A stretch of 64,000 nt of DNA from Marispirochaeta sp. (GTDB lineage Bacteria; Spirochaetota; Spirochaetia; JC444; Marispirochaetaceae): contig NZ_OY764209.1 of NCBI RefSeq assembly GCF_963668165.1, positions 1,674,001 to 1,738,000 on the forward strand. The letters are read 5' to 3'. The position numbers and the translations under genes are program-made. Every line of letters begins with the position of its first letter. Position 1 is the first letter of the stretch. Positions 8,993 through 17,962 of this stretch are shown in pieces. Under the pieces are notes generated by a model. It was given only the letters and a program-made list of their open reading frames with translations, made no database searches and was not told the origin of the DNA.

Positions 8993-10132
8993 ATGAAAAG
9001 GACGAGGGTCGAGGAGGAGTTTGTATGGAATAAAACCCGCATCTCGTATCCCGCCGACGCATATCCGGAAAGCCTCTATATCGAGCTGACATCCCGCTGC
9101 AATTTCAACTGCAAAGGATGTTTTCGCAAAGGCTTTACGGAAGATTTCGGAGATATGAAGGATTCAACATTTCAAGCGATTCTTTCGGCCCTTGAGAGTA
9201 AAAAGCCGGAAGGGAGGGTGAACAGGGTATTTATCGGCGGAATCGGAGAGCCGATGCTTCATCCCCGGTTCCCCTGGTTTCTTCAGGAACTGTCCAGCCG
9301 TGTTCCGGTGATCGAAATGCAGACCAACGGATCCTTCCTCGATGACCGAATGATCGATTTTCTTATCGATGCAGGCCTGGAGAAGCTTGTTCTCAGTTAC
9401 GAGACCGGCTCCCTTGGGCATGCCGCCGGCAGTAATCTTGATACAGCCGGTGTTTCAGGCACTTTTCCCTGGCAGGTGATAGAAAGAGTTAAGGAGGCAA
9501 AGAGAAAGGCCGGGAAGCGCAGGCCCCTTATTGCTGTTGAGTGGGTCCTGACCCGGGAGTCCCTTAAGGATCTGGAAACCTTTGGAGCTGCTATAGTTAC
9601 TGCTGAGGCGGATGAGATAGTCATCTCCAATATGCTGCCAGTTAACGGGGAAGGAGAGAAGGAGATTCTTTATCGGATCGACGGCTACAGAGATGGGGAA
9701 GGATCGCTGCTGGAACCCCTTTTCCGGTCTATCCGTCACCGGATTCACTATACGATTCCCCAGTTTTCCCTGAGAACAGAACGGAACTGCAGCTTTATCG
9801 AGAAACAGAGTACGGTCATCCGCTGGGACGGAGAGGTGGCCCCCTGCTTTCGGTTTCTCCACGATGGTACGGAACGGATCGACGGCAAGGAGATGGAGCT
9901 GATATCCCACTCCTTTGGTAATATTGATCAGAGCTCCCTGTACGATATCTGGAACAGCCGGGAGTATATCTGGTTTCGTATTTCGGTCTCCCAAAGCTTT
10001 TACCCATCCTGTACCGACTGCACCTTGAAAGCCGGATGCGAATACCTGCGGGACAGCTCCGGAAACTGCTGGGGGCTTGCCCCCAGTTGCGGCAACTGCC
10101 TGTGGGCCCGGCAAATAGTTGTTTGTCCCTGA
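8993..10132 (+). CDS. Radical SAM/SPASM maturase of the tungsten oxidoreductase cluster
   Basis: 379 residues. The radical-SAM CxxxCxxC is CNFNCKGC (about residue 37 on), followed by GGIGEPMLHP. The C-terminal third is Cys-rich (APCFRF, CTDCTLKAGCEY, CGNC) as in SPASM auxiliary-cluster domains. In many genomes a radical SAM protein of this build sits beside an aldehyde:ferredoxin oxidoreductase and is annotated as its tungsten-cofactor maturase. The AOR gene lies just downstream here. The exact reaction is not established by sequence. Confidence 0.85.
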   Translation: MKRTRVEEEFVWNKTRISYPADAYPESLYIELTSRCNFNCKGCFRKGFTEDFGDMKDSTFQAILSALESKKPEGRVNRVFIGGIGEPMLHPRFPWFLQELSSRVPVIEMQTNGSFLDDRMIDFLIDAGLEKLVLSYETGSLGHAAGSNLDTAGVSGTFPWQVIERVKEAKRKAGKRRPLIAVEWVLTRESLKDLETFGAAIVTAEADEIVISNMLPVNGEGEKEILYRIDGYRDGEGSLLEPLFRSIRHRIHYTIPQFSLRTERNCSFIEKQSTVIRWDGEVAPCFRFLHDGTERIDGKEMELISHSFGNIDQSSLYDIWNSREYIWFRISVSQSFYPSCTDCTLKAGCEYLRDSSGNCWGLAPSCGNCLWARQIVVCP

Positions 10133-10166
10133 AATACTGCCCCTGAACTGTACTGTGAAGAAAAGT

Positions 10167-10195
10167 TTGACAAGTCCCTGGGGAGAGAGTACAAT
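10167..10195 (+). promoter_or_regulatory. Sigma70-type promoter for the AOR leader
   Basis: TTGACA (10167-10172) and TACAAT (10190-10195) are separated by exactly 17 bp. The promoter lies after the radical SAM gene and in front of the structured leader of the AOR gene, which implies separate transcription of AOR-moaD. Confidence 0.65.
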
Positions 10196-10209
10196 TCCGC
10201 TATCTAAAT

Positions 10210-10346
10210 AAAGGTAGCTCCCCGAGCCTGTAGACCTGGAGGGAAAAACTCTATACTTCCTATGGTCGAAGGACGTCAGGGTGCAGGGGAAACCCTGTTA
10301 CCTCCCGTGTTTGGAAAGGAGAGCACCCCCACATTTTGGAGGTGCT
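10210..10346 (+). promoter_or_regulatory. Candidate Moco/Tuco riboswitch with hairpin over the ribosome site
   Basis: The leader between the promoter and the AOR start is highly structured and contains elements recalled from the Moco RNA motif: CTCCCCGAGCC near the 5' side, GGTCGAAGGACG in the middle, and CAGGGGAAACCCTG followed by TTACCTCC at the 3' side. Immediately after it, AGCACC (10322-10327) can pair with GGTGCT (10341-10346), which would mask the GGAGG ribosome site next to the ATG at 10347. Control of translation by molybdo- or tungstopterin is inferred. Confidence 0.6.
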
Positions 10347-12152
10347 ATGAAACTGACCGACGCGATCCTTTTACGAATTAATCTTTCCGACCACACAAGC
10401 CGCGAGGAACCTATCGATGAAGCTTTGCTGAAGGCTTACCTAGGAGGAAGGGGGCTTGCCTCAAAGTATCTGGTCGACGAGGTAGATCCCAAGGTCGATG
10501 CTTTATCGCCGGAAAACAAATTGATCTTTGCCTGCGGACTGATGACCGGATCCAGCGCTCCCACCGCCGGAAGGTACATGGTGGTGACAAAAAGTCCCCT
10601 GACAGGAACAATTGCCTGTTCCAACTCGGGAGGTATATGGGGCGCGGTTTTGCGGAAGACCGGTTATACCATGATCATTCTTGAGGGAAAGAGCGATAAG
10701 CCGATCTATATCTCTGTTTACGACAATAATGTGGAGTTCAAGGATGCCGCCCATCTCTGGGGAAAGAGAACCGGAGAGACCACCGATATCCTTCTTGACG
10801 AGGTGGGGGAGAAACGCGCACGGGTAGCATGTATAGGTCCTGCAGGGGAAAATCTCTCCGAAATTGCCTGTATCATTAACGATAAACACCGGGCGCCGGG
10901 ACGCAGCGGAGTCGGCGCCGTCATGGGATCAAAGAACCTCAAGGCTGTGGTGGTCAAGGGAAGCAATACCATCGATTTTACCGACAAGAGCGCTTTTACC
11001 TCCGCAGTGAAAGATAAGATCGACAAGATCAAAGCCCATCCGGTAACAAGCGAGGGGCTTCCTGCTCTTGGGACCAAGGTGCTCGATAACATAATCAACC
11101 AGGGGGGGCTCTATCCTACCCGTAATTTCCAGTCTGCCACCTTTGAAGGGGTTGATGAGGTTTCCGGTGAGGCGCTGGTAAAGAAGGGCTACCTCAAGAG
11201 CAATACCGCCTGTTTTGCCTGTCCTATCGGCTGCGCCCGGGATGTGGAGCTGCCCAACGGTATACGGATGGAGGGCCCTGAATATGAAACAGGCTGGGCC
11301 TTCGGCGCCCACTGCGGGGTGAATGATCTCCTTGCCATTTGCGAAGCCAACTTTCTGTGCAACGATCTTGGAATTGATACCATCAGTGCCGGTGTTACTG
11401 TGGGAACCGCCATGGAGCTTTACGAGAAGGGCTTTATTCCTGCGGATGATCTGGAGGATGGCCCCGAGCTGAAGTTCGGCAGCTCCGAGTCGGTGGTTTA
11501 CTGGACCAACAGGCTTGGCAGGGTGGAAGGCAAACTGGGAAAGCTTATGGCAAAGGGTTCCTACCGGATGGCGGAGCACTACGGCCACCCTGAATTCTCC
11601 ATGTCGGTAAAGAAGCAGGAGCTTCCTGCCTACGATCCCCGGGGAGTTCAGGGCCATGGACTGCAGTATGCAACCAGTAACCGGGGCGGCTGTCACGTCA
11701 GGGGCTATATGATCAGCCCCGAAGTACTTGGTGTGCCGGAGAAGCTGGACACACAGGAGTTAAAAGGAAAACCGAAGTGGGTTATCACCTTTCAGGACCT
11801 TACCGCAGTAATCGATTCGGCCGGTCTCTGCCTCTTTACCTCCTTCGCCCTGGGACTTGAAGACTATGCCGACCTGATTAACGCTTCCACAGGATTCAAG
11901 CTGTCACCGGAGGAGACACTGAAGATAGGATCAAGGATCTGGAACCTGGAGAGGGTTTTTAACATGGCTGCAGGAATCGATCCTTCCCAGGACACCCTGC
12001 CGAAGCGGATGTTCGAACCCCTGTCCGACGGTCCTCAGAAAGGGGCGGTCCATCAGCTTCCAAAACTGCTCCCCGAATACTATGAGCTTCGGGGTTGGAA
12101 TACCGACGGAACCATTCCTGAATCAACCCTTAAGGATCTTGGTATTGTTTAA
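10347..12152 (+). CDS. aor: Aldehyde:ferredoxin oxidoreductase (tungsten-pterin enzyme)
   Basis: 601 residues from the ATG at 10347, chosen for the GGAGG just upstream. The N-terminal AOR domain contains YLGGRGLASKYL and GRYMVVTKSPLTG. The 4Fe-4S ligands are C289, C292 and C296 (CFACPIGC) plus C495 (DSAGLCLF). It would oxidise aldehydes to acids, or the reverse, with ferredoxin using a bis-pterin tungsten site in the cytoplasm. It forms a unit with the radical SAM, MoeB-like and MoaD-like genes around it. Substrate range cannot be read from the sequence; other members of the family use other substrates. Confidence 0.92.
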   Translation: MKLTDAILLRINLSDHTSREEPIDEALLKAYLGGRGLASKYLVDEVDPKVDALSPENKLIFACGLMTGSSAPTAGRYMVVTKSPLTGTIACSNSGGIWGAVLRKTGYTMIILEGKSDKPIYISVYDNNVEFKDAAHLWGKRTGETTDILLDEVGEKRARVACIGPAGENLSEIACIINDKHRAPGRSGVGAVMGSKNLKAVVVKGSNTIDFTDKSAFTSAVKDKIDKIKAHPVTSEGLPALGTKVLDNIINQGGLYPTRNFQSATFEGVDEVSGEALVKKGYLKSNTACFACPIGCARDVELPNGIRMEGPEYETGWAFGAHCGVNDLLAICEANFLCNDLGIDTISAGVTVGTAMELYEKGFIPADDLEDGPELKFGSSESVVYWTNRLGRVEGKLGKLMAKGSYRMAEHYGHPEFSMSVKKQELPAYDPRGVQGHGLQYATSNRGGCHVRGYMISPEVLGVPEKLDTQELKGKPKWVITFQDLTAVIDSAGLCLFTSFALGLEDYADLINASTGFKLSPEETLKIGSRIWNLERVFNMAAGIDPSQDTLPKRMFEPLSDGPQKGAVHQLPKLLPEYYELRGWNTDGTIPESTLKDLGIV

Positions 12153-12433
12153 TGCTCCGAGTCAGATTTTTTACCCTTCTCCAGCTCCTTCTTAACAAGA
12201 AGGAGCTGGAGCTTTCATTTATTCCCGGCGAAACAATTGGGGAGCTTCTTTCCAGGGTCCAGCAACAGATAGATACTCCATTTCTCCATAAACTGCTGGA
12301 AGAATCCGGGGGGATGAAGACCGGTACGATTATCATGATAAACGGGCGCCATGTTTTTCATCTGGATAAGGTGAATACCCTGCTCTCCGAGGGGGATGAG
12401 GTAGCCCTCTTTCCACCCGGGGGCGGAGGTTAA
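12152..12433 (+). CDS. MoaD/ThiS-like sulfur-carrier protein
   Basis: 93 residues, ubiquitin-like, ending in FPPGGGG with the terminal Gly-Gly that is adenylated and thiocarboxylated. TAATG overlap with the AOR stop codon points to coupled translation. It most likely supplies dithiolene sulfur for the pterin cofactor of the AOR, activated by the MoeB-like protein at 8213-8974. Confidence 0.85.
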   Translation: MLRVRFFTLLQLLLNKKELELSFIPGETIGELLSRVQQQIDTPFLHKLLEESGGMKTGTIIMINGRHVFHLDKVNTLLSEGDEVALFPPGGGG

Positions 12434-12466
12434 AAAACGTGAAGATACTTTACGAAAAAGAAACCC

Positions 12467-13228
12467 TTAATAATACCTCTCCATAATTGCGTCAATCGTG
12501 CCATCGTCCCGCATTGCCTGCAAGGCGGCGGCAAAATCCTCAGTCCTGTCTGCAAGATAAGAACGCTTACTGATCAGGGGATAAAAAGACGACTCTTCAA
12601 CCAGACCATCGGTAATAATGATCCGGCGCTCCAAACCGGCAGCGCGTAAACTATCTGTAACTAAAAGAGGATCATCAACAAGTATGTCTCCGCGGCGGGC
12701 ATACAGCATCCGATACATGCCCTCAACAGATGTGGCTTCCAGCACCGGGATGCCAATATCCTCCAGGCGTGTATTGGCCCAGCTGTTACCGATATACGAA
12801 ATTACTGTAAACCGTGCCTGCAGTATTTCCGCGATACTGCGGATATCATGCATTTCATGTATGCGGAGATGATCGAGATAGGTATAAATCCGGTATTGCT
12901 TGATCCAGATCGGTGCGTTCACCAGCCTGGCATATTCCAGCCGGGCCGGGGTGGGAATGGTGGTCATGAGGTCTGCTTCGCCTTGTTTGACCAAAGCCTG
13001 GCAGCGCATCCACGGCAGGACACTGATCCGCAGACTCAAGCCGAGGCGATTCTCAACTGCTTCGCGGATGATGTCGACGAAAAAGCCGGCAGGCTGCCCC
13101 TGATTATCAAGGTAGTTGGCAGGCCGATACTCCTGAAACACATAGTGTACTTCCTGGGACAGAGCCAGGTCCGGGAGCAGTGTCAGAAGAATGAGGATCA
13201 ATACTATACGAAGCAGCTGACCTCTCAT
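12467..13228 (-). CDS. Periplasmic solute-binding protein, family 3
   Basis: 253 residues with a signal peptide (hydrophobic to about 24, cleavage near LALSQE) and an amino-acid-type binding fold: FFVDIIREAVENRLGL, LPWMRCQALVKQGEADLM, and a C-terminal ALQAMRDDGTIDAI. No permease or ATPase gene adjoins it, so it may work as a stand-alone sensor or orphan receptor. The ligand is unknown. Confidence 0.8.
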   Translation of the reverse strand: MRGQLLRIVLILILLTLLPDLALSQEVHYVFQEYRPANYLDNQGQPAGFFVDIIREAVENRLGLSLRISVLPWMRCQALVKQGEADLMTTIPTPARLEYARLVNAPIWIKQYRIYTYLDHLRIHEMHDIRSIAEILQARFTVISYIGNSWANTRLEDIGIPVLEATSVEGMYRMLYARRGDILVDDPLLVTDSLRAAGLERRIIITDGLVEESSFYPLISKRSYLADRTEDFAAALQAMRDDGTIDAIMERYY

Positions 13229-13425
13229 GGTATTAAAGTATAAGTACTAAGCGGCTAAAATCAAATTTCCTCAAATAACGGACGATAGTTACAGGTCTTC
13301 GCCTGCCCGTTTATCCGGAAATCCCTTTGTACCGATCCTGGGAGCACAAAGATGCCAGGGAAAGGTGTTCTGCAGACAGTCCTGTCTTCCGGTTTATTGT
13401 TTCAGTAATAAAGATTTTATTCTTG

Positions 13426-13454
13426 TTGATAATCCTTATGGAAGACAATAAGAT
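13426..13454 (+). promoter_or_regulatory. Possible promoter of the receiver gene
   Basis: TTGATA (13426) and TAAGAT (13449) are 17 bp apart, about 30 bp before the ATG of the receiver gene, which has AAGGGG just upstream. The rest of the gap 13229-13425 shows no gene or clear element. Confidence 0.4.
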
Positions 13455-13483
13455 TAGATTAAAGGATACCTAAGGGGAAATTT

Positions 13484-13903
13484 ATGTCAGAGTCCGATCA
13501 GACATTATCTGATAAAGCAATTCTATGCGTTGATGATGAGGCAATAATCCTGCTCTCGCTGCTGCAGGAATTAAAAAGAAACCTCGGAAACCAGTATACC
13601 TATGAACGGGCTACAAGTGCCGAAGCCGCGCTGCGAATTATCGATGAACTGGATCAAGAAGGAATCCGTGTTGTTCTTATAATCTCCGACTGGCTTATGC
13701 CTGGGATAAAAGGAGATGAATTCATCGAGATCGTCAAACAAAAGCATCCGGAAATAAAGGTTATTATGATTACAGGACAAGCAGATAAATCGGCGATCGA
13801 ACGGGTTAGCGGCATCGCTTCGGTTGTCGCTGTACTGAAGAAACCGTGGCGGGCGGAAGAACTGATACATACCGTCCGGTCTACATGTTCAACATGTCTA
13901 TGA
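13484..13903 (+). CDS. Stand-alone response-regulator receiver
   Basis: 139 residues, a single REC domain: acidic pocket CVDDE, phospho-acceptor Asp in IISDWLMPG, Thr in MITG and Lys in LKKPW. There is no output domain. It lies upstream of a histidine kinase gene (14254) and probably passes or drains phosphate from it. The C terminus ends CSTCL. Confidence 0.85.
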   Translation: MSESDQTLSDKAILCVDDEAIILLSLLQELKRNLGNQYTYERATSAEAALRIIDELDQEGIRVVLIISDWLMPGIKGDEFIEIVKQKHPEIKVIMITGQADKSAIERVSGIASVVAVLKKPWRAEELIHTVRSTCSTCL

Positions 13904-14017
13904 CATGATCGATTAAACATTCTATACAATCCTTGATTTCAGTGGTAATTTGCCTAGACTTAGTAGTATGAAGTAAGCTGTTTCTTCGGCACAAAGCCAG
14001 GCAGGGCAGTAATCGTT

Positions 14018-14250
14018 GTGAAAAAGATATCTGGAATTATTACCGCATTTTTCCGTTTTGCTCTGGTTTTTTCGTACATCTTTACCTGGAATCCTTCATG
14101 ATGGAGGACGAATCGGGAGAAATCGACATCATTCCCGATATGACAAAAATTCCGGAACGGGAGGAACCGTTCCTCTTACCGGAAACGATACTTGGCCGAA
14201 TAGACAGTTGCCTGATGGTCCGGTCTTTCGTTGTTAAAGGAAATCAATAA
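14018..14250 (+). pseudogene. Remnant of a small secreted protein gene
   Basis: A GTG at 14018 opens MKKISGIITAFFRF, a signal-peptide-like start that stops at 14101. A second short frame starts in the overlapping ATGA and runs to 14250 (ending VVKGNQ), 3 bp before the kinase gene. Neither piece is recognisable. They may be one decayed gene or short leader peptides. Confidence 0.3.
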
Positions 14251-14253
14251 AGA

Positions 14254-15969
14254 ATGGCTGGGAAAAAACCGGCTAAAAGATTGATAGAGGGAACCCAGCT
14301 TCTATCTCTTCTTATATCAATAATTACCATATTCATTGTTCAGATTGTTTCCATTTTTGCGATATCCGTCTTTATCATCCTTGATTTGAACGAAAAAGCA
14401 GAAAACGCGGCGGACGAAACAGTCTATATTCTGACCGAACCCCTCTATAATGTGGACGACAGCCAGATTGTCAGGATTGCAGACGCACTGCTTTCTTCCG
14501 GACGGATCTCCGGTATTGTTATTGACACCTCCGCAACCGGAATTGTTGTAGACAAACCGGCACCTGTCCAATCGCGGTGGATTAGACCACGAATCAGGGA
14601 AGTCAACCATAACGATTTCTTCCTCGGAACAATCGAACTGCAGTTCAGCGATGACGAGCTGCTTGCGACGATCAAGCGGTTTCTGTTTACGATGGTCGTC
14701 GCGGTAATCGCGATTTTATGGGTGTATTTAATCACCACAAGGGTTTTTATCCAAAAACGGACAAAAAGGATTTTTGCGGCTCTGTCCATTGGAATCAACG
14801 AAATCGCAGCCGGAAATTATGCATATAACATTCAGAAAACGAATTACGAGGATATTGACGCAATAATAAACCTGCTGAATGACATGACCAGAAGAATCCA
14901 GGGGAAGAACGCCGAACTTGTAGAAATGAATGCATCTCTTGAACAACGGGTTGCCGAGCGGACGGCGGAACTGGAAGAATCTCTTGCGGAATTACAACGT
15001 ATGCAGGAACGGCTTATAGAATCCGGAAAACTTTCCGCTCTGGGACAACTCTCCGCCGGCATTGCCCATGAGCTGAATACACCCCTGGGTGCAATAATAT
15101 CCGCTGTCTCGTCGATGGTTACTTCGTTTGACAAAAAGCTCCCGGAACAGCCGGTTTTTATCTCTTCCCTGTCAAAAAAAGAACGGGATTTATACATGAA
15201 AGCTGTTGCGACAGGTATAGAAACCAACAAAACGCTGGATATATACCTTCCGTCCAGAAGGAAGACGAAAGGAGCCGAAGAACTGCTGCAACAAAAAAAA
15301 ATACCGAACAGCCATGAAGTTACCGTATTACTCGCCGATATGGGTCTTTTGAACAATCTCGATGATCTGCTTCCGTACCTTGCAATAAAGAAAAACAAGG
15401 AAATACTGGCGGAGGTTTCGGATACGGTAATTATAAGACGGATGATAGAGATTATTTATGAGTCTTCCAAAAAAGCATCGAATGTTATCGAAGCACTCCG
15501 GTCATACTTGACTACTACAGTTTCTGACGAAACGAATGTCATTGATGTGGAAACGGACATAAAAAAAGTGCTGACCCTGATGCATAATCTCCTGAAACAC
15601 GGCATTAAAGTGAAAACAGAGTTCTCGGGGCTTTACGTTCTGGCGCGGGCGGACACATTGTCCAATGTCTGGATGAACCTGATACGAAACGCCGTTCAGG
15701 CGTTGAACGGTTCCGGCGAAATATTAATTAAAACGGAAAAGCTGGACGGCCGAGGGATCATCTCGATTAAAGACAACGGCCCAGGAGTTTCTCCCGAAAT
15801 TCAGCACCGGATATTCGAACCCTTCTTTACCACAAAGAACGACATCCAGGGAATGGGACTTGGACTGGATATCTGCAGGCGGATTATCGAATCATCCCAG
15901 GGAAAGATATGGGTACAGTCCGTACCGGGAGAAACCGTATTTTTTGTATCCCTGCCTCTTGCAAAGTAA
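14254..15969 (+). CDS. Membrane sensor histidine kinase
   Basis: 571 residues: TM1 about 14-42, an extracytoplasmic loop of about 100 residues, TM2 about 144-162, a HAMP-like linker, a coiled coil (about 218-258), an H box with phospho-His272 (GIAHELNTP), then HATPase with N box (NLIRNAVQAL), G1 (IKDNGPGV) and G2 (GMGLGLDICRRI). Between the H box and the second dimerisation helix there is an unusual insert of about 90 residues (300-390) rich in Lys/Glu. The neighbouring receiver is the likely partner. Signal unknown. Confidence 0.9.
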   Translation: MAGKKPAKRLIEGTQLLSLLISIITIFIVQIVSIFAISVFIILDLNEKAENAADETVYILTEPLYNVDDSQIVRIADALLSSGRISGIVIDTSATGIVVDKPAPVQSRWIRPRIREVNHNDFFLGTIELQFSDDELLATIKRFLFTMVVAVIAILWVYLITTRVFIQKRTKRIFAALSIGINEIAAGNYAYNIQKTNYEDIDAIINLLNDMTRRIQGKNAELVEMNASLEQRVAERTAELEESLAELQRMQERLIESGKLSALGQLSAGIAHELNTPLGAIISAVSSMVTSFDKKLPEQPVFISSLSKKERDLYMKAVATGIETNKTLDIYLPSRRKTKGAEELLQQKKIPNSHEVTVLLADMGLLNNLDDLLPYLAIKKNKEILAEVSDTVIIRRMIEIIYESSKKASNVIEALRSYLTTTVSDETNVIDVETDIKKVLTLMHNLLKHGIKVKTEFSGLYVLARADTLSNVWMNLIRNAVQALNGSGEILIKTEKLDGRGIISIKDNGPGVSPEIQHRIFEPFFTTKNDIQGMGLGLDICRRIIESSQGKIWVQSVPGETVFFVSLPLAK

Positions 15970-16055
15970 CTGCTAAACGGCAAATGTAATAAACCGGGGC
16001 CGACCCATTGGCTGTGAAACAGATGGCAGAACAATACGGGGCTAATGTTCATGGT

Positions 16056-17354
16056 TCATGAGCGTGGAACAATAGTTTTGTGTTGTTTTGGTGTATTGTG
16101 AGAGTCGTCAACTATATCAATCCTATCCATCGGGCTGATTACGCTGAGTTTGTTCTTCGCCGCCACATGGGTGTAGATCATTGTGGTACTGACATCGGAA
16201 TGACCGAGAAGTTCCTGAACGGTGCGAATATCATAGCCGGCCTCGATCAGATGTGTTGCAAAACTATGCCGCAGTGAATGAATTCCCGCCTTTTTAGGAA
16301 TACCCGATTGAGAGAGAGCATTATGAAAGGCTTTCTGCAGGCTTGATTGAAAAATATGAAACCGGCCGGCCTGACCTGTACGTGGGCATACCGAAAGCCG
16401 GGGTGAGGGGAAAATCCAGTACCAGCTCCATTCTATTGAGGCATTGGGATACTTGTGCTGCAGGGCGAAAGGTAAAGGAACGCCAGGGAGATTCTCCCTG
16501 CGATCGGTCTCGAAGCGTCTTCTGATTTTCGCGATGTGCTTTTCTATGGCAGGAATTACCGATCGTGAGAGTAAGGTTATCCGGTCTTTATTCCCTTTTC
16601 CAGAGCGTACAATGATGGATCCGCCGTTAATATCGATATCCTTTACCCGGAGTTCGAGACATTCTGACAATCTTAGCCCGCCGCCGTATATAAGACGACA
16701 CATAAGTTGATAGTCTTCCGACATATACTTAAGTATCTCTGCTATTTCCTGCTGAGAAAAAACAACCGGGAGTTTTCTGTTTATCCGGGCCCTTACCACT
16801 GACTCGAGGCCATGTATTTCTTTATTCAGAACATGACGAAAAAGAAACAGCAATGCAATAAAAGCCTGTTTCTGGGTAGCAAAGGAGATATTTCGCTTCA
16901 TTGTGAGGTGGGTAAGGTAACTGCGTACATCATCCGTCCCAAGCTGATCAGGAGCTTTGGACCTGATCCATCCGGAAAAATCGCGGACCCAGTAAAGGTA
17001 GGTTTTTTCTGTACGGTAGGACTTGTTTTGCACTCTGAGTTCCATTTTCATCTGATCCAGAACCCCGGACCATGATCCAGGTTTCTTTGGACCCCCGTTG
17101 GATACGCGTTTGTTTGAGAAATGAAGGAATAAGCGTACAGCCGCAGCTGCTTGATCTATCTGCCAGGGTTGATACCGGTTTGACAAAGTTTCCAGAAAAT
17201 TGTGGAGATTTTCATCTGAATGTAGATTTGTTTGTAAAGGGTGTTTTTCAAGATATTTCTTAACCCATTTAAGATACCAGGGTCGGGCCGTTTCTTTAAT
17301 TTTATGACATTCTTGGAGATAATCCTCATATTCTACAAAAGTTTGCTTGTCCAT
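16056..17354 (-). CDS. intI: Integron integrase IntI with N-terminal extension
   Basis: 432 residues, a tyrosine recombinase with R228 (GGGLRLSE), H359-x-x-R362 (HSLRH), H385 (LLGHSD) and nucleophile Y394 (MIYTH). The IntI-only insertion between the second and third boxes is present at about 300-340 (YPNASIEWSWYWIFPS, then PRTGQAGRFHI). It joins attI with folded single-stranded attC sites. About 90 extra residues precede the point where IntI1-like proteins start and look like a second SAM-like core-binding module. A GGAGG ribosome site and a perfect inverted repeat (AATAGT/ACTATT, about 17374-17391) lie upstream. No frameshift is seen. Confidence 0.95.
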   Translation of the reverse strand: MDKQTFVEYEDYLQECHKIKETARPWYLKWVKKYLEKHPLQTNLHSDENLHNFLETLSNRYQPWQIDQAAAAVRLFLHFSNKRVSNGGPKKPGSWSGVLDQMKMELRVQNKSYRTEKTYLYWVRDFSGWIRSKAPDQLGTDDVRSYLTHLTMKRNISFATQKQAFIALLFLFRHVLNKEIHGLESVVRARINRKLPVVFSQQEIAEILKYMSEDYQLMCRLIYGGGLRLSECLELRVKDIDINGGSIIVRSGKGNKDRITLLSRSVIPAIEKHIAKIRRRFETDRRENLPGVPLPFALQHKYPNASIEWSWYWIFPSPRLSVCPRTGQAGRFHIFQSSLQKAFHNALSQSGIPKKAGIHSLRHSFATHLIEAGYDIRTVQELLGHSDVSTTMIYTHVAAKNKLSVISPMDRIDIVDDSHNTPKQHKTIVPRS

Positions 17355-17409
17355 TGATGATTTTCCTCCGGGAAAACAATAGTTTTGGTACTATTTATAA
17401 CCAGGGGAA

Positions 17410-17513
17410 TAGATGTATGCTTTTATTGGAAACACGATTTTAAAAAAGAAATTGCGCCCAAGCTGTTAAAGGGTTTAAAATTATTGAAAAGCAGTGAGTA
17501 TAATATGTTATGT
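17410..17513 (+). other. Likely attI recombination site
   Basis: Between the intI start and the first cassette the sequence has no attC fold but ends in the simple core site GTTATGT (17507-17513), after which the first cassette begins. Position, single core site and orientation fit attI. The exact left limit is not visible. Confidence 0.55.
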
Positions 17514-17929
17514 AGACACTTTTTTTCTTCTTTGGAAAAGGCAGGGAATAGGGAATTGGATTGCGAAAGTCAATCGTGGTTACACTAAGGCCAAACGCTG
17601 GGCCGCGCTTTTTCCCGATCCTCCGCGCTATGGCCAACGCTATTCCCGCACGAATTTCCGCGCTGGGCCAAACGCCTTTTCCTTTAAGACTGTCGCTCGT
17701 TGTTCGACAAAAAGTTCTCCTCACGATTCGGGGAAGGGGTTTTATGCTTGAAGATCCTGGCGCTACATAACCTGCAGTTGGAGCAGACAAACCTACTGTC
17801 ACAGTTTGTGCAGGATCGCAGAAATGGAGAACAATAGTTTTCGATTGTTCTTGATTCCAAGTGGAGTTATACTGTTTACGGCTGAGGCACAAACTGCGCC
17901 CGCTTAACGGTTTGCAGCTCAACTGGGTG
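17508..17929 (+). other. ORF-less cassette, copy 1 (cassette 1)
   Basis: About 255 bp precede attC1 and belong to a family of five related cassettes (also at 21503, 21924, 25838 and 33966). Shared marks are a T run after the core site, a GGGAATT-(C/G) block, a GC-rich middle with GGCC repeats, and a (C)CTTTTCCTTT block. GGAAAAGG near the start can pair with CCTTTTCC near the end. Short frames exist on both strands but are not conserved as protein. Possible roles are a structured RNA or a promoter. It occupies the attI-proximal position. Confidence 0.6.
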
Positions 17930-17935
17930 TTAGGT
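17765..17935 (+). repeat. attC1 (family A1, 171 bp)
   Basis: Left core ends ATAAC, right core GTTAGGT. The long loop carries the extra hairpin AACAAT...ATTGTT typical of family A1. It ends ORF-less cassette 1. Confidence 0.85.
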
Positions 17936-17962
17936 TCAAAATGGGATTTATACTAGAGAAAA

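Noticed and set aside
9455-10114. 219-codon minus-strand frame inside the radical SAM gene
   Set aside because: Antisense shadow; no start signal.
10929-11696. 255-codon minus-strand frame inside the AOR gene
   Set aside because: Antisense shadow of a strongly conserved gene in high-GC DNA.
17355-17420. LexA box upstream of intI
   Set aside because: Looked for CTGT-N8-ACAG and other SOS boxes; only an unrelated AATAGT/ACTATT inverted repeat was found.
17440-17922. 160-codon minus-strand frame over the first ORF-less cassette
   Set aside because: It runs through attC1, lacks a ribosome site and is not kept as protein in the other copies.
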